A DNA stretch of 64,000 nucleotides, taken from Myxococcus fulvus. GTDB lineage: Bacteria > Myxococcota > Myxococcia > Myxococcales > Myxococcaceae. The notes beneath the pieces were generated by a model. The model saw only the letters and a list, made by a program, of their open reading frames with translations. It was not told where the DNA came from and did no database searches. Every line of letters starts with the position of its first letter. Within the stretch, counting starts at the first letter, position 1. This document shows positions 43,701 through 52,784 of the stretch, one piece after another. The stretch covers positions 124,001 through 188,000 of the forward strand of contig NZ_FOIB01000002.1 of assembly GCF_900111765.1 (NCBI RefSeq), read 5' to 3'. The translations under genes and the position numbers were made by a program.

Positions 43701-43842
43701 GCTGGTGTCCCAGGGCACGGTGGAGGAGAAGATCCTCACGCTCCAGGACAAGAAGCGCGCGCTCTTCGAGTCCGCGCTGGGAGGCGCCTCCGGTGGCGGC
43801 GCCGCCATCACCCGCGCGGACCTGATGCAGTTGCTCGACTGA
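40783..43842 (+). CDS. SNF2-family DNA helicase/translocase with SWIM zinc finger
   Basis: 1019 residues. A SWIM motif CDC-x6-CEH near residues 68-78 ([19 protein letters not shown]) binds zinc and probably nucleic acid. A low-complexity Pro-Ala-Arg stretch (about 90-135) follows. The SNF2 core begins near 570: Walker A DDMGLGKT (about 605), DEAQ box ([12 protein letters not shown], about 688), [18 protein letters not shown], and the C-terminal lobe with [35 protein letters not shown] and RAHRIGQ. Cytoplasmic ATP-driven remodelling of protein-DNA complexes or RNA polymerase recycling is the family role. Stands alone; converges on the lipoprotein gene at 43844. Confidence 0.96.
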   Translation: MSATADLLETIQEEARPETWSAGMGLARAGAVSVQSVGEEETVLRVRATGRPAPVTTVLYPEDEIWECDCRGKHDPCEHVVAAALFLHHTAQKGAPPRPAAPARPAAPARPMASARPAAPARPTTAPAPGARPGATAKPERLVYRFKRVDGGLQLERLVVRPDNTARLLARSLSSLLTNPVEAARIQVEPCDRVVDALLARPTRGALPPERLDALLRALEPARTILFDGMLMSVSSELLLPRVTVEDRGEQTVMKVDRDPRVTEVISPGIAVGGGVMFRLGEQSISGSRLEKLPQERAFSPDQMGDLTGKVLPELARRLPVDVKSKRLPAIDRTLKPRISLELDPLEGGLSVLPTLVYGSPPTVRIDNGRMVYLSGAVPVRDEGAEQKLIHGLRDELNMVPGRRVAVQGKEAVQLADKLRRWRGGLTGDAARFVSPDVKLKPVLGVQTGTTEVGAPSVGVSFNFEVEGAGPDAPRMVDAAAVMKAYEEGLGLVPLEGGGWAPLPTQWLKSHGQRVTDLLAARDSNGRIANHAIPQLTDLCEALEHPPPPGLEKLAPLVKGFEKLPEPHLPQDLTAKLRPYQLHGVSWLTFLRQAGLGGVLADDMGLGKTLQTICMIGKGTLVVAPTSVLPNWHAEVRRFRPSLKVSVYHGPGRSLDETADVTLTTYALLRLDAEVLGAKTWDMVVLDEAQAIKNPDSQVARAAYELESNFRLALSGTPIENRLEELWSLMHFTNRGLLGGRKDFEERWARPVSDNLKGAAERLRARIRPFVLRRLKRDVAPELPPRTESVRHVTLSEHERAVYDAVYSATREEVVSQLEAGGSVLKALEALLRLRQAACHPALVPGQHAKSSSKVQALVEALGTAVEDGHKALVFSQWTSMLDLIEPALREADIGFIRLDGSTSNRGAVADSFQDPKGPPVMLISLKAGATGLNLTAADHVFLVDPWWNPSVENQAADRAHRIGQQRPVMVYRLVSQGTVEEKILTLQDKKRALFESALGGASGGGAAITRADLMQLLD

Positions 43843-43843
43843 C

Positions 43844-44422
43844 TCAGAAGCACATCTCCTTGTCCTTGAAGGACGAGTTCGACACGTAGGAACAGGCGCA
43901 GTTGCTCACCTTGCAGTTGAACGAGGCGTTCTCCTCGCAGAGCTGGTCCACCTTGCGCCAGGCCTCGATGGGCATGTCCTCGAACTCGTCCTCGTGCAGA
44001 TAGAGGGTGTCTCCCTTGAAGGCGAACGCATAGCGGAAGGTCTCCTTGAAGGGCTCCTCGTCCGTCTGGTTGCAGGTGCTCGTCGTGGTGATGACCATGC
44101 GGCTCCCCTCCACCTTCCAGGTCCCCAGGATGTTGAAGTACAGGCTGTTGACCTTGAGGACGGACCGCCCCTTGATGAGCATGGCCCGCGCGTCCTCGGA
44201 GCCGCGCTCCAGGCGATAGAGGCCGTCGGGAATCGCGCCCCCCTTCAGCGCGGGAGCATCCGTCACCGGCCGCTTGTCCGAGTCCCACGAGGTGCACCAC
44301 CCCACCGCGTCACACGCGAGCGCGGTGCCTGGGGAGGTGTCATCCCCATCGTCTTCGTTCGAGGCACCACAGCCCACCGCCAGCAGGGACAGCACCACCA
44401 GGTGCCGGGTCATCGCCTTCAT
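43844..44422 (-). CDS. Lipoprotein of unknown function
   Basis: 192 residues. The ATG at 44422 has GGGAGG upstream and gives a lipoprotein signal (RHLVVLSLLAVGC). The mature part is acidic at first (ASNEDDGDDTSPG), then lipocalin-like in flavour (IPDGLYRLERG, SLYFNILGTWKVEGSRMVITTTSTC, YAFAFKGDTLYLHED), suggesting a small beta-barrel that could hold a ligand. Seven Cys follow the lipid-anchored one, five of them in the C-terminal third (QLCEENASFNCKVSNCACSY, final MCF). No catalytic motif. The ligand-binding idea is inference from strand pattern only. Confidence 0.82.
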   Translation of the reverse strand: MKAMTRHLVVLSLLAVGCGASNEDDGDDTSPGTALACDAVGWCTSWDSDKRPVTDAPALKGGAIPDGLYRLERGSEDARAMLIKGRSVLKVNSLYFNILGTWKVEGSRMVITTTSTCNQTDEEPFKETFRYAFAFKGDTLYLHEDEFEDMPIEAWRKVDQLCEENASFNCKVSNCACSYVSNSSFKDKEMCF

Positions 44423-44514
44423 GTCGTCCTCCCGAGGAGTCACGGAGGAGGCCTGAGCGCCGCCCCCTGACGGGAGGAGACAGGCCGCGCGACACCGTTG
44501 CGTGAAATCGACCG

Positions 44515-47500
44515 CTAGCCTTCGCGACAGTGCGCCAGCTCGGCCCGCGCTTCCCTCGTCTCCTGGGTGTAGGCCTTGCTCCAGGCGCCCAGCTCCTCCC
44601 AGGCGCGCCTCGCCTGCTCACAGCCCTCCTCCACCGCGCCCGTCAGGCGGAGCGCTCGCGCCAGACGACGACGCACCCTGGGTACTCGCGCGGAGACCAC
44701 CTGGCGCTGGGTGAGCGACTCCAGCGCCGTGCGCAGCGGAATGAGCGCCTCCTCGGGCTGGCCTCGCGCGAGCTGGACGTCCCCCAGGACGAGCAGCGCC
44801 TCGATGCGCTCGGACGACACCGGCCCCAGGTCCTTCTCCATGCCCACGAGCGCGTGCTCCACGTGGCGCTTCGCCTCGTCCACCTGGCCCAGGAAGAGGA
44901 GCGCGTCCGCGAGGGCTCGCAGCCCCGTTGCGTCCACCTCGCCCTTCGCGACGAGTGGCTGCTGGAGCGCGACACCTCGCGCATGGACACCTCGCGCTTC
45001 CGCCTGGCGCCCCGAGAGACGCAGCAGCCGGCCCACCTCGTGGAGGTCCATGGCCACCTCCGGATGAGCGACACCGTAGACCTGCTCGCGGTGCGCCAGG
45101 AGTCCTCGCGCGTGTGCGAGCTCCCGCGCGCGCTCCCCCTGCTCACCCAGGACCCCGAGCCGGTTCGACGCCATCCCCATCAACACCGGGCTGTCGGCGG
45201 CCACGCTCTTCTGGGCCACCGACCAGCTCTCCTCCGCGGCCTCGCGCGCCTGGGCGCCATGGCCCCATTCGAAATGGACGAGCGCCAGGTTCGACCAGGC
45301 CCGGGCCACCGAGAGGTTCGCATCCCCCAACGTGTGACGGAGGATGTCGAGCGCGCGGTGGAGGACGGCCTCCGCCTGGGACAGCTCTCCCAGCATCGCC
45401 AGCGTCCCGCCCAGGTTCACCAGGGCGCGTCCGGTGTCCCGGTGCGTCGGTCCGAAGTACGCCTCGTGGAGCCGCACCGACTCCTGCTGCCAGTGCCGCG
45501 CCTCCATGAAGCGCCCCTGCTTCCGGGTGAGCAGCCCCAGCCGTCCGCTCAGCTCCGCGTGCGCATGCGTCCGCCCCTTCGCGCTGGCGGCCTCCAGGGA
45601 GGCGCGCAGCAGCGGCTCGGCTTCCGCGAAGCGCCCCTCCTGCTCCAGCAGCTCCGCCTGCACGTGGTTCAGCAGCGCATCCAGCTCGGCGTCCCTCAGT
45701 GACTCCGCCACCGCCCTCGCGCGATGGAAGTAGGGCCAGGCCTCTTGCGTGCGGCCCAGGCTGTACCCGTGCAACCACGCCTGGGACTTGAGCACCCGCC
45801 CGAGCACGCCCAGGTGTCGCCCCGCCTCGGCTGCCAGCGAGCCCTGGGCCAGGGACTTTCGAGCCTCGTCGAACGCCCCCGCGTCCTCCTGCAGGAGCGC
45901 ACAGAGGAGATGTGCCTCCGCTTCGAGTGGCCGGTGACGCGTCGCGAGCGCGCGCTCCCGGGCAGGCAACACGAGCTTGAGCGCCTCCGGGGTATGGCCC
46001 GCGAGCAGCTCCGCGTTCGCACGCGCCAGCTCCACGCGCACCGCGTCCACCTCGGCGCGAGCCTTCGGGTCTTGAGGGAGGGAGACCGCCTCCTGCAACG
46101 TGCGCACGTCCGCGCAGTGGACCACGCCGCCAAGCGACGTCCCGAGACCGAAGCCTCGCTCCACCGTCCGCGCGTCCGCGCCCTGGAGCGCCACCGTCAA
46201 GCGCGACAGCTCACCCAGGCGCTGGTCCAGGCACGTCATCCGCAATCCCAGCGCCGCCTCCGACTGCTCGCCGAAGACCCGCGTCGCCTCGCACGCGGAT
46301 TGATGCGCGTGCGTCCAATCCCGGGTCCAGCGGTCCAGCGAGGACGCCACGGCCTGGAACGAGGCCTCCGCGGAGACGTCCCCCGTCTTCAGGAAGGACT
46401 GATGCACGGCCTCCCGCACCGACGCATCCCAGACGCCCACGAGGTGCCGCTCGCTGCCGTGACAGAGCTCGCCGGAGTCCTTCGAGGAGGGCCCCAACAC
46501 GAGGAACCCCAGGCCCACCAGTCCACCCGCGAGCACGGCCACGGCGGCGCTGCGCCTCCAGGCGCCGACCTCGCGCGCGAGGCGGGCCCGCAGGACCTCC
46601 ATGGACTCGAAGCGTCGCGCCGGGTCCACCGCGAGCCCGCGCCGGACCACGGCCGTGAGCCACGCGGGCACGCCGCGCTTCTCGGGACGCACCTCCATGC
46701 GCTGCATGGACGCCAGCAACTCCTCGCGCGTGTTGCCCGCGAAGGGGCGCTGTCCGTTGAGCGCCTCGTAGAGCGCGACGCAGAAGGAGAACTGGTCCGA
46801 GCGCGCATCCCCACGCTCGCCACGGAGCTGCTCCGGTGAGGCATACCCGGGGGTCCCCAGGAACACGCCCGTGACGGTGAGCGCCTCGCCGCCGGTGACG
46901 ACGGGGCCGTCCTCCCGAGAGGGCTCCAGCGCCGCCGCGTTGGACAGACCGAAGTCGGTGATGCGCACCTGCGCGTCGCGCGTGAGCAGGACGTTGTCGG
47001 GCTTGAAGTCGCGATGGGTGATGCCCAGCGCATGCGTGGCCGCGAGCCCATCGGCGGCCTGGATGAAGCGCTCGAGAATCTCGCGGCGCGTGCGCGGCTT
47101 CTCCTCGAGCCACCGGCGCAGGGTTCCGCCCTCGACCAGCTCCATCACCAGGAAGAGCTGCCCCTGGAACTCGCCCACGTCGTGCAGGTGGGCGACGTGG
47201 GGATGCGACAGCCGGGCCATCGTGCGGGCCTCGCGCTCCAGTCGCTGACGTGCCTGACCCAGAGAGCCCTCTCCGAGCCTCGTGAGGTTCAGCAGCTTGA
47301 GCGCGACCTTGCGGTCCAGCTCCGGGTCATAGGCGGCATGGACGCGGCCCATGCCTCCCTCGCCCAGCAGTCCCAGCACCACGTAGCGCCCCACGCGCGC
47401 GCCCGTTCCGACCGATGGCGCGGGCGTCTCCAACCCGCTCAGCGCGGCGAGCACGCTCCGACACTCCGAGCACCCCGCGACGTGCTCGCGCAGGCTCGTC

Positions 47501-47565
47501 GTGCGCGAGGGGTCCAGCTCACCCCTCGCGTAATCGGAGAGCGTGTTCTCGTCGGGACAGCTCAT
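44515..47565 (-). CDS. Membrane Ser/Thr protein kinase with zinc-finger N-terminus and TPR sensor
   Basis: 1016 residues. An anti-sigma-like zinc finger opens it (about 3-36, HVAGCSECRSVL), then a Hanks kinase about 60-325: LLGEGGMGRVHAA, VALKLL, HRDFKPDN (about 180) and DFGLSN, all catalytic residues present. One membrane helix (about 340-357, AAVAVLAGGLVGLGFLVLG) leads to about 640 residues of TPR-like helical repeats (RALVNLGGTLAMLGELSQAEAVLHRAL, VARAWSNLALVHFEWGHGAQAREAAEE), presumably outside the cytoplasm or membrane-proximal. Its ATG overlaps the sigma-factor stop codon (ATGA), so the two are co-translated; the zinc finger may contact that sigma factor and the kinase may modify it. Confidence 0.94.
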   Translation of the reverse strand: MSCPDENTLSDYARGELDPSRTTSLREHVAGCSECRSVLAALSGLETPAPSVGTGARVGRYVVLGLLGEGGMGRVHAAYDPELDRKVALKLLNLTRLGEGSLGQARQRLEREARTMARLSHPHVAHLHDVGEFQGQLFLVMELVEGGTLRRWLEEKPRTRREILERFIQAADGLAATHALGITHRDFKPDNVLLTRDAQVRITDFGLSNAAALEPSREDGPVVTGGEALTVTGVFLGTPGYASPEQLRGERGDARSDQFSFCVALYEALNGQRPFAGNTREELLASMQRMEVRPEKRGVPAWLTAVVRRGLAVDPARRFESMEVLRARLAREVGAWRRSAAVAVLAGGLVGLGFLVLGPSSKDSGELCHGSERHLVGVWDASVREAVHQSFLKTGDVSAEASFQAVASSLDRWTRDWTHAHQSACEATRVFGEQSEAALGLRMTCLDQRLGELSRLTVALQGADARTVERGFGLGTSLGGVVHCADVRTLQEAVSLPQDPKARAEVDAVRVELARANAELLAGHTPEALKLVLPARERALATRHRPLEAEAHLLCALLQEDAGAFDEARKSLAQGSLAAEAGRHLGVLGRVLKSQAWLHGYSLGRTQEAWPYFHRARAVAESLRDAELDALLNHVQAELLEQEGRFAEAEPLLRASLEAASAKGRTHAHAELSGRLGLLTRKQGRFMEARHWQQESVRLHEAYFGPTHRDTGRALVNLGGTLAMLGELSQAEAVLHRALDILRHTLGDANLSVARAWSNLALVHFEWGHGAQAREAAEESWSVAQKSVAADSPVLMGMASNRLGVLGEQGERARELAHARGLLAHREQVYGVAHPEVAMDLHEVGRLLRLSGRQAEARGVHARGVALQQPLVAKGEVDATGLRALADALLFLGQVDEAKRHVEHALVGMEKDLGPVSSERIEALLVLGDVQLARGQPEEALIPLRTALESLTQRQVVSARVPRVRRRLARALRLTGAVEEGCEQARRAWEELGAWSKAYTQETREARAELAHCREG

Positions 47566-48458
47566 GGCCGTCCCTCCAGCAGGCCCGAGAGGCTCAAGTC
47601 CAACCGCCCCTGGATGGCGCGCATCAGGCTGTCCACCTCCGGCTCGGGCAGGGACAGTCGCTCGGTGAGCGCGCGGCGCGTGCGCTTCTCCAACAGGGAC
47701 TGCACCGCAGAGAGCCGTCGCGAGAGCGTGGACTTGTGCAGGCCGAACAACGCCCCCATGCGCTCGAGCGACAAGCGCTCGACGAAGTGCAGCCTCAACA
47801 ACTCCCGGTCCTCGTCATCCAGCGACGCCACCGCCCGGATGAAGGCCGCGCGCACGTGCCCTCGGGCCTCCTCGCGGACGAAGCCCAGTTCCAGTCCACC
47901 AGGCGCGGGATGCGCGGCGAGCACCTCGGCGTCGACCAGCGACTCGTCTCCCTGCGCCTTGCGCATCCGCAGGGCGAGCCGTACCGCGGAGATGCTCACC
48001 CAGTGCAGCAACGGACCCGAGCCCGCGTAGCCGAGCAGCCGCGAAGGCGCGTCCGTGCGAGGCATCAGGAGGTTGGCGCGCAGCACCTGCAGCACCTCGT
48101 CCACGAACACGGGGGAGGGATGGATGCGCGACAAGGGGACGTGCAGCGCGCGGAAGACCTCCTGCTCCAGCAGCTCACGGGCCGCGGGCACACCCTCCGC
48201 GCACGCGAGGGCGAGCGCGAGGTCCCGGCTGTGCAACCGCTGCAACGTGAGCCCCGGGTCCGTGGCGCGCGAGAGCCGCGCACCGAGATGTCGCGCGAAG
48301 GAGCGTGACTCGGGCGCGGCGTCACCGAGGGCCGCGGCCTCGGAGACAGCGCGCGCCACGGCCTCCCGGGCGCCTGGAGTTTCACGAAGCCGTGCGGCGG
48401 CTAACTCGCCAGCGGACCGCAACACCGCATCGAACGGCTCGGCGTCAGCCCCATGCAT
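47562..48458 (-). CDS. Myxococcales-type sigma-70-like factor
   Basis: 298 residues from the ATG at 48458 (AGGAG nine bases upstream); frames starting further upstream lack a ribosome site. The C-terminal helix-turn-helix is clear: SLDDEDRELLRLHFVERLSLERMGALFGLHKSTLSRRLSAVQ, a region-4-like -35 reader. The middle (VFVDEVLQVLRANLLMP, LLHWVSISAVRLALRMRKA) matches my memory of the Myxococcales-restricted Sig-70_gmx1 group, whose region 2 is divergent. The first 100 residues are helical and Ala/Leu-rich. Coupled by a 4-bp overlap to the downstream kinase, a pairing I expect for this group. Target promoters unknown. Confidence 0.86.
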   Translation of the reverse strand: MHGADAEPFDAVLRSAGELAAARLRETPGAREAVARAVSEAAALGDAAPESRSFARHLGARLSRATDPGLTLQRLHSRDLALALACAEGVPAARELLEQEVFRALHVPLSRIHPSPVFVDEVLQVLRANLLMPRTDAPSRLLGYAGSGPLLHWVSISAVRLALRMRKAQGDESLVDAEVLAAHPAPGGLELGFVREEARGHVRAAFIRAVASLDDEDRELLRLHFVERLSLERMGALFGLHKSTLSRRLSAVQSLLEKRTRRALTERLSLPEPEVDSLMRAIQGRLDLSLSGLLEGRP

Positions 48459-49286
48459 TCCAAGCACTCCTGTCATCAAAGCCGCGAGTCGACGGAGCCA
48501 AGGCCTCGCCCATTCACACCTCGCGCACGAAGGATGAACCGGGAGCCCATGCCCCCGGAAATTACCACGGAGGCTCCGGCCCGCCGAACGTGGCGTCCCC
48601 ACGCGCCCTTTCTCAGCGCGGGCCCGAGTCCCGCTCTCATCCCACAAATGAAACGACCCACACTCCAGGAGAACCGCCTCGCGACTCCGACGCAGACAGG
48701 AAGAAAGGTCGCGCCCCTCAGTGAGTTCCTACGAGCAGCGCTTCACGCGGTACCTCCCCCCGAGCCACCAGGTCCTCGCTCTCCGCGGGCTCGTCGCTCG
48801 CGGGGACGCCCCATCTACCGGGCTTCAGGCACCGCATGCTCTCGGGTCCATCGCTCGCACTTCACCGGGTGCTTCGCTCCGAGCCACCACTCGGGCCTTC
48901 GCCACAGCCTGACAACTGCCTCGCGAGGCCGCACGTCTCCCGAGACCGCATGCACCGCGCGCGCTCGGGTCCATTGCTCGCACTTCACTGGGTGCTTCGC
49001 TCCGAGCCACCACTCGGGTCTTCGCTTCCGTCTGACGACTCCCTCACGGGGCCGCTCGTCTCCGGGGAGCCTCACGCACCACGGCTCGGGTCCAGCGCTC
49101 ACGCCTCACGAGGTGGGGCCGGACTGAACCGCCCCGTCTGACGGCTCCCTCGCGTGGCCGCCCGCCTCGGGAGCCGCATGCACCCCTCGCACGGGTGCAC
49201 CTCGCGATGCTTCGTCGCTCGCCCGCTGTTCGTTACGCCCTCCCGACACCAGATTGGGTAGGACACCCGGCAGGAGCCCACTTCGA
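48459..49286. other. 828-bp non-coding region between sigma factor and UvrA-like genes
   Basis: No frame here has a convincing start, ribosome site or family motif on either strand. The centre carries degenerate tandem repeats of about 122 bp (separate entry). A small hairpin TGCACCC/GGGTGCA is at 49179-49199. The end at 48530-48600 probably contains the sigma-factor promoter, and 49200-49286 that of the UvrA-like gene. Confidence 0.55.
48841..49140. repeat. Degenerate tandem repeat, unit about 122 bp, about 2.5 copies
   Basis: Units begin with CTCGGGTCCA at 48841, 48964 and 49085 (spacing 123 and 121 bp). Copies 1 and 2 share a nearly unchanged 60-bp core that includes GGGTGCTTCGCTCCGAGCCA; copy 3 is decayed. 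Partial echoes such as GCTTCGTCGCTCGC occur near 49209. No spacers are present, so this is not a CRISPR array. Confidence 0.75.
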
Positions 49287-51830
49287 ATGAGCCGACCCCG
49301 CCGTCCCTCCCCTGCAGGCACGCCCAGCGACCGCCCGACAGGCTTCGTCCGCGTCCGAGGTGCTCGGGAGCACAACCTCAAGAACGTGGACGTGGAGATG
49401 CCCCGCGACGCCCTGGTGGTCTTCACCGGCGTCTCCGGCTCGGGCAAGTCCTCGCTCGCCTTCGGCACGCTCTACGCGGAAGCCCAGCGACGCTACTTCG
49501 AGTCCGTGGCCCCGTACGCCCGCCGGCTCATCGACCAGGCGGGCATCCCGGAGGTGGACGCCATCGAGGGCCTCCCGCCCGCGGTGGCCCTCCAGCAACA
49601 CCGGGGCGCGCCGACGACGCGCTCGTCCGTGGGCAGCGTGACGACGCTGTCGAACTCCCTGCGCCTCCTGTACTCGCGCGCCGGCACGTACCCACCGGGC
49701 CAGCCCCACCTGGACTCGGACGCGTTCTCTCCCAACACGCCCGCGGGCGCCTGCCCGAACTGCCACGGCCTGGGTCGCGTGTACGAGGTCACGGAGCGCT
49801 CGCTCGTCCCCGACGACTCGCTCACCATCCGCGAGCGGGCCATCGCCGGCTGGCCTCCCGCGTGGCACGGACAGAACCTGCGCGACATCCTGGTGACGCT
49901 CGGCTACGACGTGGACCGCCCCTGGCGCGAGCTCCCCAAGAAGGACCGCGACTGGATTCTCTTCACGGACGAGCAGCCCACCGTCCCCGTCTACGCGGGC
50001 TTCACGCCGGCCGAGACGCGCCAGGCCCTCAAGCGCAAGTCGCCCCCCAGCTACATGGGGACCTTCAGCAGCGCGCGGCGCTACGTGCTCCAGGCCTTCG
50101 CCACGACGCAGAGCCCGCTCATCAAGAAGCGCGTGTCCCAGTACATGGAGAGCGGCGAGTGCCGCGTCTGCCACGGCAAGCGGCTGCGCCGCGAGTCCCT
50201 GTCCGTCACCTTCGCGGGCCTGGACTACGGCGAGCTGTCCCGCCTGCCGCTCAAGCGCGTCGACACGCTCCTGCGCCCCTTCGTCGACGGCACCGCGCCG
50301 GGCCTGAAGAAGCTCACCCGCGAGCACCCGGAGAAGGCGCTCGTCACCGAGCGCATCGCGAAGGACCTGGTGGAGCGCCTGCACGTCCTGATGGAGCTGG
50401 GGCTGGGCTACCTCTCGCTGGAGCGCGCCACGCCCACGCTCTCGCCGGGAGAGCTCCAGCGGCTGCGGCTGGCCACCCAGGTGCGCTCCAATCTGTTCGG
50501 CGTGGTGTACGTGCTGGACGAGCCCTCCGCGGGCCTGCATCCGGCGGACACCCAGGCCCTGCTGCGCGCGCTCGATGCGCTGAAGGGCTCGGGCAACTCG
50601 CTGTTCGTGGTGGAGCACGAGGTGGACGTCATCCGCCACGCGGACTGGGTGGTGGACGTGGGCCCCGCCGCGGGCGAGAAGGGCGGCGAGATCCTCTACA
50701 GCGGCCCGCTGGACGGGCTCCAACACGTGCAGGGCTCCCAGACGCGGCGCTACCTCTTCGGCGAGCAGACCGCGCGCACGCACGCGCCCCGCGAGCCCAA
50801 GGGCTGGCTGCGATTGAAGGACGTGTCGCGCAACAACCTGCACGGGCTGGACGTGGACTTCCCGCTGGGCGTCTTCACCACGGTGACGGGCATCTCCGGC
50901 TCCGGCAAGTCGAGCCTGGTGAGCCAGGTGCTGGTGGAGCTGGTCGCCACGCACCTGGGCCACGCGCCGCCCGAGGAGGACGAGGAGGGCGAGCCCCTGG
51001 AGCGCTCGGAGGTGAAGACCACGGGCGGCCGCATCGTCGAGGGGATGGAGGGGCTGCACCGGATGGTGCGCGTGGACCAGAAGCCCATCGGCCGCACGCC
51101 GCGCTCCAACCTGGCGACGTACACGGGGCTGTTCGACCACGTGCGCAAGCTCTTCGCCGCCACGCCCACCGCGCGCTCGCGCAAGTACGACGCGGGTCGC
51201 TTCTCCTTCAACGTGGCCAAGGGCCGCTGCGAGACGTGCGAGGGTGAGGGCTTCGTGAGCGTGGAGCTGTTGTTCCTGCCCAGCGTCTACGCGCCCTGCC
51301 CCACCTGCCACGGTGCCCGATACAACGCGAAGACGCTGGAGATCCGCTACCGAGGCAAGAACATCGCCGAGGTGCTGGGCATGACGGTGGACGCGGCGCA
51401 CGCCTTCTTCACCGAGGAGCCCCACGTGGCCCGCGCGCTCGGCGTGCTGCGCGAGGTGGGCCTGGGGTACCTGCGCCTGGGACAGCCGGCCACGGAGCTG
51501 TCCGGCGGCGAGGCCCAGCGCATCAAGCTGGCCACCGAGCTGCAGCGGCCACAGCGGGGCCACACGCTCTACGTCCTGGACGAGCCCACCACGGGCCTGC
51601 ACCCGGCGGACGTGGACAAGCTGATGACGCAGTTGGAGGGCCTGGTCGACGCGGGCAACACCGTCATCCTGGTGGAGCACGACATGCGCGTCGTCTCCGC
51701 CAGCGACTGGGTCATCGACATGGGGCCGGGGGCGGGAGACGAAGGTGGCAGCATCGTCGCGGCGGGCCCTCCCGCGAAGCTCGCCCGGTCATCGACGAGC
51801 CGCACGGCGCCGTTCCTCACACTAGGATGA
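49287..51830 (+). CDS. UvrA-like excinuclease ATPase (UvrA2 class)
   Basis: 847 residues, about 100 short of canonical UvrA. The ATG at 49287 has AGGAG at 49272-49276. Two ABC modules: the first with [23 protein letters not shown] (about 50), zinc pair CPNCHGLG and CRVCHGKR, signature [12 protein letters not shown] and DEPSAGLHP; the second with [10 protein letters not shown] (about 540), CETCEGEG and CPTCHGARY, signature [12 protein letters not shown] and DEPTTGLHP. The shorter length suggests loss of the UvrB-binding insert, as in UvrA2 proteins linked to drug tolerance or to damage recognition apart from UvrB. Stands alone with no uvrB or uvrC nearby. Confidence 0.92.
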   Translation: MSRPRRPSPAGTPSDRPTGFVRVRGAREHNLKNVDVEMPRDALVVFTGVSGSGKSSLAFGTLYAEAQRRYFESVAPYARRLIDQAGIPEVDAIEGLPPAVALQQHRGAPTTRSSVGSVTTLSNSLRLLYSRAGTYPPGQPHLDSDAFSPNTPAGACPNCHGLGRVYEVTERSLVPDDSLTIRERAIAGWPPAWHGQNLRDILVTLGYDVDRPWRELPKKDRDWILFTDEQPTVPVYAGFTPAETRQALKRKSPPSYMGTFSSARRYVLQAFATTQSPLIKKRVSQYMESGECRVCHGKRLRRESLSVTFAGLDYGELSRLPLKRVDTLLRPFVDGTAPGLKKLTREHPEKALVTERIAKDLVERLHVLMELGLGYLSLERATPTLSPGELQRLRLATQVRSNLFGVVYVLDEPSAGLHPADTQALLRALDALKGSGNSLFVVEHEVDVIRHADWVVDVGPAAGEKGGEILYSGPLDGLQHVQGSQTRRYLFGEQTARTHAPREPKGWLRLKDVSRNNLHGLDVDFPLGVFTTVTGISGSGKSSLVSQVLVELVATHLGHAPPEEDEEGEPLERSEVKTTGGRIVEGMEGLHRMVRVDQKPIGRTPRSNLATYTGLFDHVRKLFAATPTARSRKYDAGRFSFNVAKGRCETCEGEGFVSVELLFLPSVYAPCPTCHGARYNAKTLEIRYRGKNIAEVLGMTVDAAHAFFTEEPHVARALGVLREVGLGYLRLGQPATELSGGEAQRIKLATELQRPQRGHTLYVLDEPTTGLHPADVDKLMTQLEGLVDAGNTVILVEHDMRVVSASDWVIDMGPGAGDEGGSIVAAGPPAKLARSSTSRTAPFLTLG

Positions 51831-51869
51831 CCGTCCCCAAGCGCCCCTGACGGGCGGAGGTGACGGTTC

Positions 51870-52769
51870 ATGAGACGCTGGCTCGCGCCAATCTGCATCG
51901 CGTTCGTCCTGCTGCTGGGCTGCGACCCGGCCGACCCCATCAAGCCGGGCCGGCCCTCCACGGAGACGGACGCGGGCACGCAGCCGCCGCTCACCAAGAG
52001 CGTCAAGCGCGGCCTCGCCTTCGACCTGGCCACGCCCGAGGACCTGGCCGCCGTCTCCCCGGGCGTGAGCTGGTGGTACAACTGGAGCCCCCAGCCGCAC
52101 GCCAACGTGCCCACCGACTTCCGCACCCGCTACGGGATGGATTTCATCCCCATGCTGTGGAACGGGAACTTCGACGCCGCGCGCATCGAGCAGATGCTGC
52201 TCGCCAACCCCCACATCCAGTACCTGCTGCTGCTCAACGAGCCCAACCTGACGGACCAGGCCAACATGTCGCCGCAGGCCGCGGCCCGGCTGTGGCCCCG
52301 CTACGAGAGCGTCGCCGCCAACACGGGCGTGAAGCTGGTGGGCCCGGGGATGAACTGGGGGACGCTCGCCGGCTACTCGGACCCGGTGGTGTGGCTGGAT
52401 GCCTTCTACGCCGCGTATCGCGCGGAGAACGGCAACCGGGAGCCGCGCATCGATTACCTGGCGTTCCACTGGTACGACTACGGGCTCGACGGGCAGCTCA
52501 ACCGGCTGACGAAGTACGGCAAGCCGTTCTGGGTCACCGAGTTCGCCAACTGCCACCAGCAGCGGGACGGCGCGCAAATCGATTCCGTGGCGAAGCAGAA
52601 GGCGCAGATGACGGAGATGGTCGCCGTGTGCGAGCGGCGCGCGGACGTGTTCCGCTACGCCTGGTTCACGGGCCGTTGGACGAACGACCCGTGCTTCGCG
52701 AGCCTGCTGGGCCCCAACGGCGTGCTCAACGAGCTGGGCCAGCACTACCTCTCGCTGCCCGCGCAGTGA
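51870..52769 (+). CDS. Lipoprotein glycoside hydrolase, GH128-like (Asl1) glucanase
   Basis: 299 residues. Lipoprotein signal (FVLLLGC, Cys about 18), short Pro-Thr linker, then one barrel about 44-297. Hallmarks of the Asl1/GH128 group are visible: KRGLAFD near the start, SWWYNWSP, acid/base Glu in LLLNEPN (about 124), FHWYDYG and nucleophile Glu in FWVTEFAN (about 228), then YAWFTGRW. Known members cut beta-1,3-glucan. Surface display on a predatory cell fits attack on fungal or other glucan walls. Transcribed after the UvrA-like gene with a 39-bp gap but probably independent of it. Confidence 0.92.
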   Translation: MRRWLAPICIAFVLLLGCDPADPIKPGRPSTETDAGTQPPLTKSVKRGLAFDLATPEDLAAVSPGVSWWYNWSPQPHANVPTDFRTRYGMDFIPMLWNGNFDAARIEQMLLANPHIQYLLLLNEPNLTDQANMSPQAAARLWPRYESVAANTGVKLVGPGMNWGTLAGYSDPVVWLDAFYAAYRAENGNREPRIDYLAFHWYDYGLDGQLNRLTKYGKPFWVTEFANCHQQRDGAQIDSVAKQKAQMTEMVAVCERRADVFRYAWFTGRWTNDPCFASLLGPNGVLNELGQHYLSLPAQ

Positions 52770-52784
52770 GCCGGCGCGGGGCGC

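Noticed and set aside
48453..49127. Frames through the 122-bp repeats on both strands, with repeated peptides such as EWWLGAKHPVKCE
   Set aside because: No ribosome site or start context, poor third-position bias and decaying copies. Treated as non-coding repeats.
48841..49140. CRISPR-like array
   Set aside because: Units are about 122 bp, contiguous and degenerate, with no unique spacers between short identical repeats and no cas genes nearby.
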